The notes: a model not told the origin generated them from the letters alone. DNA of 64,000 nt from JBCBDX01 sp038529265 (GCA_038529265.1 JBCBDX010000010.1:62001-126000); one strand, 5' to 3'. Numbered from the stretch's first letter, positions 26,703 to 35,883 are shown. Numbers and translations: made by a program.

Positions 26703-27728
26703 ATGGCAAAATCAGGCAAATTCATACAGGGTGCAGCACTTTTTGGCTTAGCGCTCATGTCCTCAACACAAAAATCAACAGCGCTCGAAGAAGTCACCGA
26801 TTTTGGCAGTAATCCAGGCGAGCTCAAGGCTTATGTTCATAGGCCCGAAAACGCGCCACCCGGTATGCCGTTGGTCGTTGCGATGCATGGATGCACGCAG
26901 AACGCGGAGAGTTTTGCGCGCGAAACAGGGTTGATCTCACTTTCTGAAGAAACGCCATTTCTGCTTTTGCTGCCGCAGCAAAATCGGGGAAACATGGAAC
27001 GGCTGTGTTTTCGTTGGCATGATAGTGGCGACAACCGGCCGGGCAGGGGCGAAAGTGCTTCGCTTCTACAAATTATCGAAACGGTAACCGCCGCAGAGGA
27101 TGTTGATCCTGAAAAGGTCTTTGTCATGGGGCTCTCTGCCGGCGCCGGTATGACGGCGGTGCTGCTTGCCAACTATCCAGACAGATTTTCAGGCGGCGCC
27201 ATGATTGCCGGTCCTCCGTACAATTGCAACCAGCCGGGAAGCATCTGGGACATGCCATGGCGATGGATCCACTATAATCCGTTCTCGCTCGATGGCGCTG
27301 ACGCAGCTTATGCTTGTGGATTGTTCACCTCTGTTACGACTGACAGGGATCCTGAGGATTGGGCCCGCTTTGTTTTCAATGCGGCGGAAACCGTCCCAGA
27401 TAATTGGCCTGTGCTTTCAATATGGCAGGGCGATGCCGATCAGGTCGTTGATCCCGATAATCTTGAAGAGATGACCGAGCAATGGACTGCCGTGCACGAC
27501 ATAGATTTGGTGGTTGACGATGAGCAAACTGTTGGTCAGGCAACACGTCGTCTCTATCAAGATGACGCTGGTAAAACGCTTGTTGAGGCGTGGGATGTTT
27601 CGGATCTTGGGCATTCTGTGCCCGTCGATGTGGATGGTAGCGCAACCTGTGGTCAGGTTGCCGAACATACTGAGAATGTAGGCCTGTGTTCTGTTCGCCT
27701 TATCGCAGATTTCTGGGGTTTGCGTTGA
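26703..27728 (+). CDS. Secreted PHB-depolymerase-family esterase
   Basis: A 341-residue alpha/beta-hydrolase of the LpqC/PHB depolymerase (CE1-like) esterase family. A short N-terminal hydrophobic stretch (ALFGLALMSS) may be a signal peptide. The oxyanion block is VVAMHGCTQNAESFA, the nucleophile elbow GLSAGAG, a candidate catalytic aspartate GDADQVVDP, and a candidate histidine SDLGHSVPV. It could cleave polyhydroxyalkanoate oligomers or feruloyl/acetyl esters on plant polysaccharides. It stands alone between two regulator genes, so context does not decide the substrate. Confidence 0.8.
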   Translation: MAKSGKFIQGAALFGLALMSSTQKSTALEEVTDFGSNPGELKAYVHRPENAPPGMPLVVAMHGCTQNAESFARETGLISLSEETPFLLLLPQQNRGNMERLCFRWHDSGDNRPGRGESASLLQIIETVTAAEDVDPEKVFVMGLSAGAGMTAVLLANYPDRFSGGAMIAGPPYNCNQPGSIWDMPWRWIHYNPFSLDGADAAYACGLFTSVTTDRDPEDWARFVFNAAETVPDNWPVLSIWQGDADQVVDPDNLEEMTEQWTAVHDIDLVVDDEQTVGQATRRLYQDDAGKTLVEAWDVSDLGHSVPVDVDGSATCGQVAEHTENVGLCSVRLIADFWGLR

Positions 27729-27763
27729 ACCCAGACAGTTCGGCGATGCTTGCTATCCCCATA

Positions 27764-27783
27764 TTTGATTGACGTACCTCAAA
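27764..27783. promoter_or_regulatory. Predicted operator of the LacI regulator at 27814
   Basis: The core TGATTGACGTACCTCA (27766-27781) matches 14 of 16 bases of the stronger dyad TGATGTACGTACCTCA at 31202-31217. It lies about 30 bases before the regulator start, consistent with autoregulation. The shared ACGTACCTCA block is the main evidence. Confidence 0.6.
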
Positions 27784-27813
27784 ACATTGGCGATATCTGT
27801 GCGGGGAGGAACT

Positions 27814-28845
27814 ATGGACCGTCCGACTGTCCACGATCTGGCACGCCATGCGCGCGTGAGCCTAGCGACCGTAGACCGCGTGCTCAACGGTCGCCCGGGC
27901 GTACGAGAACAGACTATTAGCCGGGTACAAAAGGCGATCGATGAGCTTGGCTACTCACGCGATGCGAATGCGGCGACTTTAGCGAGGAAGAAACCGCATC
28001 GGTTTGTGTTTCTTCTTCCACGTTCCAACAACCAGTTTTTGGCTACCCTTATGGAAGCTATTCATGAAACGGCTTCCACCAATGCAGCTTTGCGAGCGAA
28101 CATCGAAGTCGTTCAAGCGCCGATGCGCACACCTGAAGACGCATCGCACGCCATTCGTTCACTCGATTCTGAAGCGCTGGATGGGCTTGCCATCATGGCG
28201 CCTGAAACGCCGAGCATTCGTGATGCCGTGTTGAACCTTCAGGCACGGGGCGTCCAGGTTGTTCCGATCATATCTGACCTGCCCAATGCGGGCTGCGATC
28301 ATTTTGTGGGGATCAACAATGTGGCTGCGGGGCGCACAGCGGCTCTGCTGTTAGGCGGATTTTCAAATGTTTCAGATGGGGCCATTGCTGTCATTGGTGG
28401 TCAGGCAATGGAACGCTCCTTTGTTGATCGCCGGCTGGGCTTTGATGCCGTCATGCGCGAGCGGTTCGCGCATCTTGAGGTATTGCCGACCATTGAAGGC
28501 TTTGATGATGCTGGCCGCGTCGAAGAGTTGGTAATTAAGCTTCTGTCACAGCGGCCAGATCTGGCTGGCATCTATCTGGCATCGAGCGGCACGAGTGGGC
28601 TGACTTCTGCCCTGCGAAATGTGGGTAACGCCAACTTGCGGGTCATCGCCCATGACATGACCCGTGCATCCCGTGATGGACTGGTCGATGGCCTCTTGGA
28701 TGCAGTTATCGTTCAGGATGTAGGGCATATTGCCCGTTCCGCTATCCGTGTCCTTCGTGCGCTAAAAGACGGTTTGCCGATCAGCGCATCGCAAGAACGC
28801 ATCCGCATTGAAATATTTACACGTGAGAACCTTCCCGATCCATAG
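27814..28845 (+). CDS. LacI family transcriptional regulator
   Basis: A 343-residue LacI-type regulator. The helix-turn-helix VHDLARHARVSLATVDRVLN (about residues 6-25, with the VDRVL variant seen in several sugar regulators) precedes a ribose-binding-like sensor domain (FVFLLPRSNNQFLATLMEA, FVGINNVAAGRTAALLLGG). The ATG at 27814 follows GGGGAGGA; the frame is open 15 codons further, into the predicted operator. It heads the cluster of isomerase, oxidoreductase, ABC transporter and DhaK-DhaL kinase, and a matching operator lies before the binding-protein gene at 31284. Confidence 0.88.
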   Translation: MDRPTVHDLARHARVSLATVDRVLNGRPGVREQTISRVQKAIDELGYSRDANAATLARKKPHRFVFLLPRSNNQFLATLMEAIHETASTNAALRANIEVVQAPMRTPEDASHAIRSLDSEALDGLAIMAPETPSIRDAVLNLQARGVQVVPIISDLPNAGCDHFVGINNVAAGRTAALLLGGFSNVSDGAIAVIGGQAMERSFVDRRLGFDAVMRERFAHLEVLPTIEGFDDAGRVEELVIKLLSQRPDLAGIYLASSGTSGLTSALRNVGNANLRVIAHDMTRASRDGLVDGLLDAVIVQDVGHIARSAIRVLRALKDGLPISASQERIRIEIFTRENLPDP

Positions 28846-28897
28846 GTTCAAGCGAGACACATAAGATCAGAGTTTTTGTTTTTGGGAGGAGACGAAT

Positions 28898-29953
28898 ATG
28901 AAAACGATCAAGGGACCCGCGCTTTTTCTGGCGCAGTTTGCCGGCGATGAAGCGCCCTTCAACTCTTGGGATGCAATTACCAAGTGGGCTGCCGACTGCG
29001 GGTATGTCGGTGTGCAGGTACCTAGCTGGGATGACAGGCTCTTCGATCTTGAAAAGGCCGCTGCCTCGAAGGACTATTGCGACGAGTTTAAAGGCAAAGC
29101 CGCCGAAAACGGTGTCGCTGTGACCGAGCTTTCGACCCACCTCCAAGGCCAGTTGGTGGCCGTTCATCCCGCCTACGATGCAGCCTTTGACGGCTTTGCC
29201 GCTGAAGCTGTTCGTGGCAATCCGAAAGCCCGTCAAGAATGGGCGGTTGATCAGGTCAAAAATGCTATCTCAGCCAGTCGTAACCTCGGCATAGGAGCTC
29301 ATGCTACCTTTTCGGGTGCCTTGGCATGGCCCTATGTCTATCCTTGGCCGCAACGGCCTGCCGGACTTGTAGAAGCAGCGTTCGACGAACTGGCCAGTCG
29401 TTGGCTGCCCATTCTCAACCATGCCGAGGATAATGGGGTTGATGTCTGCTACGAAATCCACCCTGGTGAAGATCTGCACGATGGAGTGACGTTCGAGATG
29501 TTCCTGGAGCGTGTCAATAATCACGGCCGCGCCAACATGCTCTACGATCCGTCTCACTATGTCCTACAAGCGCTTGATTACCTTGATAATATCGACATCT
29601 ATATGGATCGCATCAAAATGTTCCATGTGAAGGATGCCGAGCTTAATCCAACGGGTCGACAAGGCGTCTATGGCGGATATCAGCGATGGGTAGATCGGGC
29701 AGGACGCTTCCGGTCTCTGGGAGACGGCCAAGTCGATTTTGCGGCGATTTTTTCCAAGCTTACCGCCAATGGGTTTGATGGCTGGGCCGTTGTTGAATGG
29801 GAATGCGCGATCAAACACCCAGAAGATGGTGCGCGTGAAGGCGCGGCTTTTGTTCGAGATCACATCATACGCCCGACCGAAGTGGCATTTGATGATTTTG
29901 CTGCTGCTGACACCGATGACGAAGCGAACAAAAAACTGCTGGGCATCAACTAG
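28898..29953 (+). CDS. Xylose-isomerase-like TIM-barrel sugar isomerase/epimerase
   Basis: A 351-residue TIM-barrel protein of the AP endonuclease 2/xylose isomerase-like group. Probable metal ligands are the glutamate and histidine of CYEIHPGEDLHDG, the aspartate/histidine of LYDPSHYV, the histidine of KMFHVKDAE, and the glutamate of VVEWECAI. It resembles the epimerases that pair with Gfo/Idh/MocA oxidoreductases (for example YcjR with YcjS in E. coli keto-glucoside metabolism). Strong GGGAGGAG site; the next gene begins 12 bases downstream. Sugar or polyol-phosphate substrate is not known. Confidence 0.82.
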   Translation: MKTIKGPALFLAQFAGDEAPFNSWDAITKWAADCGYVGVQVPSWDDRLFDLEKAAASKDYCDEFKGKAAENGVAVTELSTHLQGQLVAVHPAYDAAFDGFAAEAVRGNPKARQEWAVDQVKNAISASRNLGIGAHATFSGALAWPYVYPWPQRPAGLVEAAFDELASRWLPILNHAEDNGVDVCYEIHPGEDLHDGVTFEMFLERVNNHGRANMLYDPSHYVLQALDYLDNIDIYMDRIKMFHVKDAELNPTGRQGVYGGYQRWVDRAGRFRSLGDGQVDFAAIFSKLTANGFDGWAVVEWECAIKHPEDGAREGAAFVRDHIIRPTEVAFDDFAAADTDDEANKKLLGIN

Positions 29954-29965
29954 GGGAGGGCGAAA

Positions 29966-31141
29966 ATGGCTATCGAAGGAAAAGAAGACAGTGGGCCATC
30001 GCGCATCCGGCTTGGCATGGTCGGAGGAGGCCGTGATGCGTTCATAGGTGGCGTCCACCGCATCGCATCGCGCATAGATGGTCACTATGATTTGGTCGCG
30101 GGATGCTTTTCATCGACCGCAGAAAAATCGCAGGCTTCGGGTCGCGATTTAGGCCTCGATCCGAAGCGCATCTATGATGACTTCACTGCTATGGCGCAGC
30201 GTGAAGCGCGTTTGAAGGATGGTATCGATGCGGTGGCCATCGTAACGCCCAACCATGTGCATTGGCCGGCAGCGCGCGAGTTTTTGAAGCGTGGCATCCA
30301 TGTGATTTGCGACAAGCCGCTCACGTCGACACTGGCTGATGCGAAAAAACTCGCAAAAGCCGCAGACAGTTCCGGGGCGCTTTTTGTGCTTACCCATAAT
30401 TATACGGGCTATCCGATGGTGCGCCAAGCGCGCCAAATGGTGCGCGATGGTGTGCTTGGCGATATCCGGGTTGTGCAGGCCGAATATCCCCAGGACTGGC
30501 TGTCGGATAAATTGGAAGATACCGGCCAAAAGCAGGCGGGTTGGCGAACCGATCCATCCCAGTCAGGAGCAGGTGGTTCTATCGGTGACATTGGCACGCA
30601 CGCCATGAACCTGGCGCAGTTTGTATCCGGTTTGGAGATTGAGGAGATAGCAGCTGATTTGACGGCTTTCGTCGATGGCCGTCAGCTGGATGATAATGCT
30701 CATGTCATGATCCGCTGGAAGGGCGGTGCCAAGGGTATGCTTTGGTCATCACAGGTCGCTCCCGGCAATGAAAATGCGCTTAAGGTTCGCGTTTATGGCA
30801 CCAAGGGTGGCCTCGAGTGGAGCCAGGAAGACCCGAATTATCTTTGGTACACACCGCTTGGCGAACCAAAGCGTTTGATCACGCGCGGCGGCGCGGGATC
30901 AGGTGCTGATGCCGGCCGTGTCACGCGCATTCCGCCCGGCCATCCGGAGGGATATTTGGAAGGTTTTGCAAACATTTATACCGAGGCGGCTCATGCCATC
31001 CGGGCCAAACAGACCGGTCAATCTGTCCCCGATGATGTGATCTACCCGACTGTTCGCGATGGAGTGACCGGCGTTGCCTTTGTAGATGCATGCGTGCGGT
31101 CTTCAAATCGCAATGGCGCTTGGGTCAAACTGAACATCTAA
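29966..31141 (+). CDS. Gfo/Idh/MocA family NAD(P)-dependent oxidoreductase
   Basis: A 391-residue oxidoreductase. The Rossmann start IRLGMVGGGRDAFIGGVHR is followed by VAIVTPNHVHWPAA and the catalytic lysine motif HVICDKPLTST (EKP in other members). The second domain includes the catalytic aspartate/histidine region GGSIGDIGTHAMNL. Members act on sugars, inositols or 1,5-anhydro sugars. Paired with the TIM-barrel protein just upstream, it could oxidise and epimerise an imported sugar via a 3-keto form, as in YcjS/YcjR-type pathways. The specific substrate is unknown. Confidence 0.87.
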   Translation: MAIEGKEDSGPSRIRLGMVGGGRDAFIGGVHRIASRIDGHYDLVAGCFSSTAEKSQASGRDLGLDPKRIYDDFTAMAQREARLKDGIDAVAIVTPNHVHWPAAREFLKRGIHVICDKPLTSTLADAKKLAKAADSSGALFVLTHNYTGYPMVRQARQMVRDGVLGDIRVVQAEYPQDWLSDKLEDTGQKQAGWRTDPSQSGAGGSIGDIGTHAMNLAQFVSGLEIEEIAADLTAFVDGRQLDDNAHVMIRWKGGAKGMLWSSQVAPGNENALKVRVYGTKGGLEWSQEDPNYLWYTPLGEPKRLITRGGAGSGADAGRVTRIPPGHPEGYLEGFANIYTEAAHAIRAKQTGQSVPDDVIYPTVRDGVTGVAFVDACVRSSNRNGAWVKLNI

Positions 31142-31198
31142 GCTCAATGGATTGAAGCGCTTTGAAGAAAAATTTCAAAATGTTACGATTCACCCTTG

Positions 31199-31220
31199 AA
31201 ATGATGTACGTACCTCATTT
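31199..31220. promoter_or_regulatory. Predicted LacI operator before the two-ATPase ABC operon
   Basis: The core TGATGTACGTACCTCA (31202-31217) is flanked by AAA and TTT, making a 22-base dyad with only one mismatched base pair. It lies 64 bases upstream of the binding-protein ATG. Its similarity to 27766-27781 points to the LacI protein encoded at 27814. Confidence 0.75.
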
Positions 31221-31283
31221 AGGGTTTAGCCAGTTCAGCGAAGGTTCCAAATCGACGCTGAACCCTGTTTTGGGAGGAAAAAC

Positions 31284-32603
31284 ATGAAGAAACGCGCATT
31301 GCTTGCCGCGACCGCTCTTGGTCTTGGCATGAGCTTCGGCAGCACATCTGCTCAAGCCAATGAATTGACACTCTGCTGGGCAGCTTGGGACCCAGCCAAC
31401 GCACTTGTCGAACTGTCCAAGGAATTTGAATCGCAGTCCGGCATTGCGATGAATTTCGAGTTTATTCCATGGCCAAACTTTGCTGACCGCATGCTCAATG
31501 AGCTCAACTCTGGCGGACAGCTTTGTGACCTGCTGATCGGTGACTCGCAATGGATCGGCGGCGGTGCTGAAAACGGCCATTACGTGAAGCTGAATGAGTT
31601 CTTTGACTCCGAAGGCATCTCTATGGACGACTTCGCGCCTGCAACTGTTTACGCCTATTCAACGTGGCCAAAAGGTACGCCGAACTATTGGGCTTTGCCG
31701 GCGATGGGCGATGCCAATGGCTGGTTCTATCGTAAGGACTGGTTTGAGCGCGACGACATCAAGGCTGCCTATAAAGATGCAACCGGCAATGATCTGCGTG
31801 AGCCACAGACCCAAATGGAGCTGATGGAAATCGCCAAGTTTTTCCAAGGTCGCGAGATCGACGGCCAGACAGTTTATGGTGCCTCCATCTTTACCGAGCG
31901 TGGTTCTGAAGGCATCACCATGGGCGCAACCGGTGCGCTTTATGCGTGGGGTTTCAAATATGAAAACGAGCCCGGCACCTACGACATGGAAGGCGCAGTG
32001 AACTCAGCAGAAGCTGTTGAAGCGCTGGAGTTCTACAAAGATCTCTACAATTGCTGCACACCACCTGGCTACGACAACGCGTACATGGAACAGTCGCTGG
32101 ACGCCTTTAAGTCCGGTCAGGTGGCCATGGCCATGAACTGGTTTGCGTTCTTCCCCGGTCTTTACGCTGACCCGAACACAGGCGGTGACAAGATCGACTT
32201 CTTCGTCAACCCACCGCAGAATGTGGCCGCCTCCACGCTTGGCGGGCAGGGCATTTCGGTTGTGTCATACTCTGACAACAAGGAAGGCGCACTTGAGTAC
32301 ATCAAGTGGTTTGCTCAGCCATCCGTTCAGCAGAAATGGTGGGAGCTTGGTGGATATTCAGCGCATAACTCGGTGTTGAACGATCCATCCTTCGTGGATA
32401 GCCAGCCGTTTGCCGGTGATTTCCTTGATGCCATGGGTGGTGTTCAGGATTTCTGGCAAGAACCGGCCTACGCGGAGTTGCTGCTGGCGATGCAAGAGCG
32501 GTTACACAACTACATTGTTGCCGATCAAGGCACCGCAGAAGAGGCGCTTAACAAGCTGATCGAAGATTGGACAGAGACTTTCGAAGACGAAGGTAAGCTG
32601 TAA
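31284..32603 (+). CDS. Carbohydrate ABC transporter substrate-binding protein
   Basis: A 439-residue family-1 solute-binding protein with a signal peptide of about 25 residues ending ...TSAQANE. The mature part starts with LTLCWAAWDPANALVELSKE and contains DLLIGDSQWIGGGAENGHY and FFVNPPQNVAASTLGGQGIS. It is preceded by GGGAGGAAA. The importer it serves has two different ATPases, as in the rhizobial glycerol transporter GlpSTPQV, and is followed by a DhaK-DhaL kinase, so a polyol or short-chain sugar ligand is plausible. A hairpin at 32619-32643 follows the gene. Confidence 0.88.
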   Translation: MKKRALLAATALGLGMSFGSTSAQANELTLCWAAWDPANALVELSKEFESQSGIAMNFEFIPWPNFADRMLNELNSGGQLCDLLIGDSQWIGGGAENGHYVKLNEFFDSEGISMDDFAPATVYAYSTWPKGTPNYWALPAMGDANGWFYRKDWFERDDIKAAYKDATGNDLREPQTQMELMEIAKFFQGREIDGQTVYGASIFTERGSEGITMGATGALYAWGFKYENEPGTYDMEGAVNSAEAVEALEFYKDLYNCCTPPGYDNAYMEQSLDAFKSGQVAMAMNWFAFFPGLYADPNTGGDKIDFFVNPPQNVAASTLGGQGISVVSYSDNKEGALEYIKWFAQPSVQQKWWELGGYSAHNSVLNDPSFVDSQPFAGDFLDAMGGVQDFWQEPAYAELLLAMQERLHNYIVADQGTAEEALNKLIEDWTETFEDEGKL

Positions 32604-32618
32604 GTTTCGACGCATACT

Positions 32619-32643
32619 CCGGTCGCGCTTTGGGCGCGGCCGG
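32619..32643 (+). terminator. Intercistronic stem-loop after the binding-protein gene
   Basis: CCGGTCGCGC (32619-32628) pairs with GCGCGGCCGG (32634-32643), ten pairs with one G-U, around a 5-base loop. No T-run follows. It is the third example here of a hairpin placed exactly between a binding-protein gene and its permease genes. Confidence 0.7.
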
Positions 32644-32706
32644 AAATCTCAACTATTCATAAAAACTTGAACCGCCGGTTTTTAAGCCGGATTGGAAGGA
32701 CGCGCC

Positions 32707-33654
32707 ATGGCTGACACGGCGATGGACAAACTTGCTCAAAAGACACCGGAAACTGTGGCGCGCCGCGTGCGCGGCCTGTCCGATCGGGCAATCGCTTGGT
32801 TGTTCGTGGGGCCAACAATATTCTTGCTTTTGGCGATCAACATCTTTCCGTTGATCTGGACGATTTATCTGTCCTTTACAAACTTTCGCGCCAACCGTCC
32901 CAATCGCGAGGTCGAATGGGTCGGTTTGCGCAACTTTGAGCGCATCCTGACCGACAGCGATATCTGGATGAACATGCAGACGACAGCGCATTTCCTGTTC
33001 TGGACGCTGTTCTTTCAAGTGCTGATAGGGTTTGCGTTGGCATATCTGATCAACAAGAACTTCAAGGGCAATCCGTTTTGGACAACCGTTATTGTGCTGC
33101 CTATGATGTTGTCACCAGCCGTTGTCGGCAATTTCTGGACGTTCCTCTACCAGCCGCAGATTGGTCTGATTAATTATCTGGTCGAGCTCGTCTTCGGCAT
33201 TCCCGCTTCTTCCTTCTCCATGCTGGGGCCGGGAGGTTGGGCGAAATGGTCCATCGTCATAGTTGATACGTGGATGTGGACACCATTTGTGATGCTGATC
33301 TGTCTGGCCGGTCTTCGATCCATACCCGATTATATTTACGAGGCAGCGGAAGTGGATCGCGCATCGAAGTGGCGACAATTCTGGACTATCACCGTGCCGA
33401 TGGTGCTACCATTTCTGATGCTCGCTATTTTGTTCCGCGGCATTGAGAACTTCAAAATGTTCGACATGGTCGTTCTTTTGACAGGCGGCGGCCCAGGCAA
33501 TGAAACGCTGCTCGCCTCCATCGACCTTAAACGTGAAGCCTTTGAGAAGTGGCGCACCGGCATATCCTCCGCCTACGCGCTGGTGCTGTTCGTGACCGTC
33601 TTTGGCCTTGCTTCCATTTATGTCAAAGCCCTCAACAAGGTGAAAGAGCGATGA
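32707..33654 (+). CDS. Carbohydrate ABC transporter permease
   Basis: A 315-residue MalF-type permease. The first helix is around IAWLFVGPTIFLLLAINIFP, and the ATPase-contact loop is EAAEVDRASKWRQFWTITVP. The ATG at 32707 follows GGAAGGA; the frame begins five codons earlier at a TTG. It overlaps the next permease by four bases (ATGA). It is the first channel subunit of the two-ATPase importer. Confidence 0.9.
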   Translation: MADTAMDKLAQKTPETVARRVRGLSDRAIAWLFVGPTIFLLLAINIFPLIWTIYLSFTNFRANRPNREVEWVGLRNFERILTDSDIWMNMQTTAHFLFWTLFFQVLIGFALAYLINKNFKGNPFWTTVIVLPMMLSPAVVGNFWTFLYQPQIGLINYLVELVFGIPASSFSMLGPGGWAKWSIVIVDTWMWTPFVMLICLAGLRSIPDYIYEAAEVDRASKWRQFWTITVPMVLPFLMLAILFRGIENFKMFDMVVLLTGGGPGNETLLASIDLKREAFEKWRTGISSAYALVLFVTVFGLASIYVKALNKVKER

Positions 33655-34592
33655 GCGCCTATTCCGTTACCGAGCCGTCCAACGGCGCCAAATGGTTCGC
33701 CGGTTTCATCGTTATCACCTATGCCGTTGTGACCATGATACCGCTGATCTGGATCATCGCCACGGGCTTCAAGTTCCCATCCGATGCGATTTCGTACCCG
33801 CCAAAGGTGGTCTTTGAACCAACTGTTGAAGGCTATGTGAACCTGTTCACGACCCGCACACGGGTTACGCCCGAGCAACTGGAAGAGCTTCCGCCACCAG
33901 AAGGCTTTGCAGAGGAGATCGTGCGCGAATATGGCATGATCATCGTTGGACCATCGCGCTTTGGCGAACGCTTTTTGAATTCGGTTATCATCGGGTTTGG
34001 CTCAACATTCCTTTCGATCTTTTTGGGAACGCTGGCGGCTTACGGGTTTTCTCGCTTCAACGTACCTCTGAAAGATGATCTCCTGTTCTTCATCCTGTCC
34101 ACAAGGATGATGCCGCCTATCGCTGTCGCGATCCCGATCTTCCTGATGTATCGCGAGCTCGGCCTTTCGGACACACATTTGGGGATGATCTTGCTCTACA
34201 CGGCGGTTAATATTTCGCTCGCCGTCTGGCTGCTCAAAGGCTTTATTGACGAGATCCCGCGTGAGTATGAAGAAGCGGCGCTGATCGATGGCTACACTCG
34301 GTTTCAGGCATTCTACAAAGTCGTGCTGCCACAAGCGGCCACCGGTATCGCTTCAACTGCGATCTTCTGCCTGATCTTTGCTTGGAATGAATATGCGTTT
34401 GCCGTTCTGCTGACCTCCGGCAACGCGCAAACGGCGCCGCCTTTCATCCCGACGATTATCGGTGTTGGCGGTCAGGATTGGCCGGCGGTCGCTGCAGGTG
34501 CAACTTTATTCCTCGTGCCGGTCATGGTGTTCACTATCCTGCTTCGTAAACATCTGCTTCGCGGCATTACATTTGGAGCGGTACGCAAATGA
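33651..34592 (+). CDS. Carbohydrate ABC transporter permease
   Basis: A 313-residue MalG-type permease. A longer than usual first periplasmic loop (about residues 65-105, charged and rich in glutamate and proline) is notable. The EAA loop is EEAALIDGYTRFQAFYKVVLP, and the C-terminus is RGITFGAVRK. The start overlaps the preceding stop (ATGA), and its own stop overlaps the start of a small membrane-protein gene in the same way. Confidence 0.9.
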   Translation: MSAYSVTEPSNGAKWFAGFIVITYAVVTMIPLIWIIATGFKFPSDAISYPPKVVFEPTVEGYVNLFTTRTRVTPEQLEELPPPEGFAEEIVREYGMIIVGPSRFGERFLNSVIIGFGSTFLSIFLGTLAAYGFSRFNVPLKDDLLFFILSTRMMPPIAVAIPIFLMYRELGLSDTHLGMILLYTAVNISLAVWLLKGFIDEIPREYEEAALIDGYTRFQAFYKVVLPQAATGIASTAIFCLIFAWNEYAFAVLLTSGNAQTAPPFIPTIIGVGGQDWPAVAAGATLFLVPVMVFTILLRKHLLRGITFGAVRK

Positions 34593-34783
34593 GCCAGTTC
34601 TTATCAGGTCTTGCCCGTTTTCGCCGCGGTCCTTGGGAGATGCTGGCCACGATCATCATTGCGCTTGGTGTGTTCATGCTGATGCAGCCGTTCGTGCTGT
34701 GGGCTTTTACCTACTCATTTATCATCACGCTGATCGGAACGGTCATGTTCATCGTTGTCAGCCATTTTCCTGAGGGAGAATAG
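34589..34783 (+). CDS. Small two-helix membrane protein within the ABC operon
   Basis: A 64-residue protein with two predicted membrane helices (about residues 17-36 and 40-58) and the charged tail SHFPEGE. It overlaps the permease stop by ATGA and ends two bases before the first ATPase gene, so it is translated as part of the transporter unit. I do not recognise a named family. The position recalls the small membrane protein accompanying the two-ATPase glycerol importer of rhizobia, but similarity was not tested. A role as accessory or stabilising subunit of the channel is inference. Confidence 0.75.
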   Translation: MSQFLSGLARFRRGPWEMLATIIIALGVFMLMQPFVLWAFTYSFIITLIGTVMFIVVSHFPEGE

Positions 34784-34785
34784 AG

Positions 34786-35883
34786 ATGGCTGAGATTGTC
34801 ATCAAAAACCTCCGCAAGGATTTCGGCGATTTCAATGCGGTCAAATCCTCCACCTTCACTATTGAGGATGGTGAGTTCTTTATGCTGCTGGGTCCGTCCG
34901 GCTGTGGCAAGACAACGACGCTGCGTATGATCGCCGGCTTGGAGCTGCCGACATCTGGTGAAATCTATATTGACGGCGAAGAGGTTGGCCAAAAGCCAGC
35001 ATCTCAACGTGACATCGCCATGGTCTTTCAGATGTTCGCGCTCTATCCGCACATGAATGTGCGCAAGAATATTTCCTATCCACTTGTCAGCCAGGGATGG
35101 CCCAAAACCCAGGTGAAGCGCAAGGTTGAGGAAATCGCGCAAATTCTTGATATCACGAATATTTTAGATAAACCTGTCGGTGGCCTTTCAGGTGGTGACC
35201 GGCAGCGCGTCGCACTTGGCCGCGCGATCGTTCGCGATCCGAAAGCCTTCATGATGGACGAACCGCTTGGCGCGCTTGATGCAGAGTTTCGTGAGCGCAT
35301 GGCCGAAGAGTTGCGTGCCCTGCATGATCGTATGAACGCGACGACGGTTTACGTCACGCACGATCAGCTTGAAGCCATGCAAATGGGCGACAAGATCGTT
35401 GTCATGAACCACGGCGTGATCGAACAATTCGGTGTGCCACAAGACATCTATGATTGGCCAGCAACCTTGTTTGTGGCCGAATTTATCGGCTCACCATCTA
35501 TGAATTTTTTGCGCTTTGATGGAGAGGTGACGCCGAAGTCCAAGTCTATCAATCTGGATGACGTAAAAGTTGCTGTGCCGCATCAACATGGGGCAGTTTC
35601 GGGGTCGCTGGTTTTGGGCGTGCGCCCCGAACATATCTCGATCTCAGACAAAGCGAAATACCGCGGTGAGGTTCTGGCGTCGGAATATTTGGGAACCACC
35701 CAAATCATTACGGTGAAGACCGCACATGGTGATGTGAAGGTGCGTGCACCGTCCACCAATACTGTTAGCGACGGGGAGCAGGTTGGCCTTGAATTCAATG
35801 CCAAGACGCTGACCTTGTTCGACGCATCGACCGGCAAGGCCATCATATCGGAAGCCAACCAAGGAGTGCTGGCACATGGCTGA
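34786..35883 (+). CDS. ABC transporter ATP-binding protein, first of a pair
   Basis: A 365-residue MalK-like ATPase. Walker A is GPSGCGKTTTLR, the signature LSGGDRQRVALGRAIV (the D is unusual, Q or E being common), Walker B FMMDEPLGALDAEFRE, and the switch VTHDQLEAMQM. The C-terminal TOBE-type region contains VLGVRPEHISI. It precedes and overlaps by eight bases a second, different ATPase gene. Two distinct ATPases suggest an asymmetric heterodimer rather than the usual MalK2 homodimer. Confidence 0.91.
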   Translation: MAEIVIKNLRKDFGDFNAVKSSTFTIEDGEFFMLLGPSGCGKTTTLRMIAGLELPTSGEIYIDGEEVGQKPASQRDIAMVFQMFALYPHMNVRKNISYPLVSQGWPKTQVKRKVEEIAQILDITNILDKPVGGLSGGDRQRVALGRAIVRDPKAFMMDEPLGALDAEFRERMAEELRALHDRMNATTVYVTHDQLEAMQMGDKIVVMNHGVIEQFGVPQDIYDWPATLFVAEFIGSPSMNFLRFDGEVTPKSKSINLDDVKVAVPHQHGAVSGSLVLGVRPEHISISDKAKYRGEVLASEYLGTTQIITVKTAHGDVKVRAPSTNTVSDGEQVGLEFNAKTLTLFDASTGKAIISEANQGVLAHG

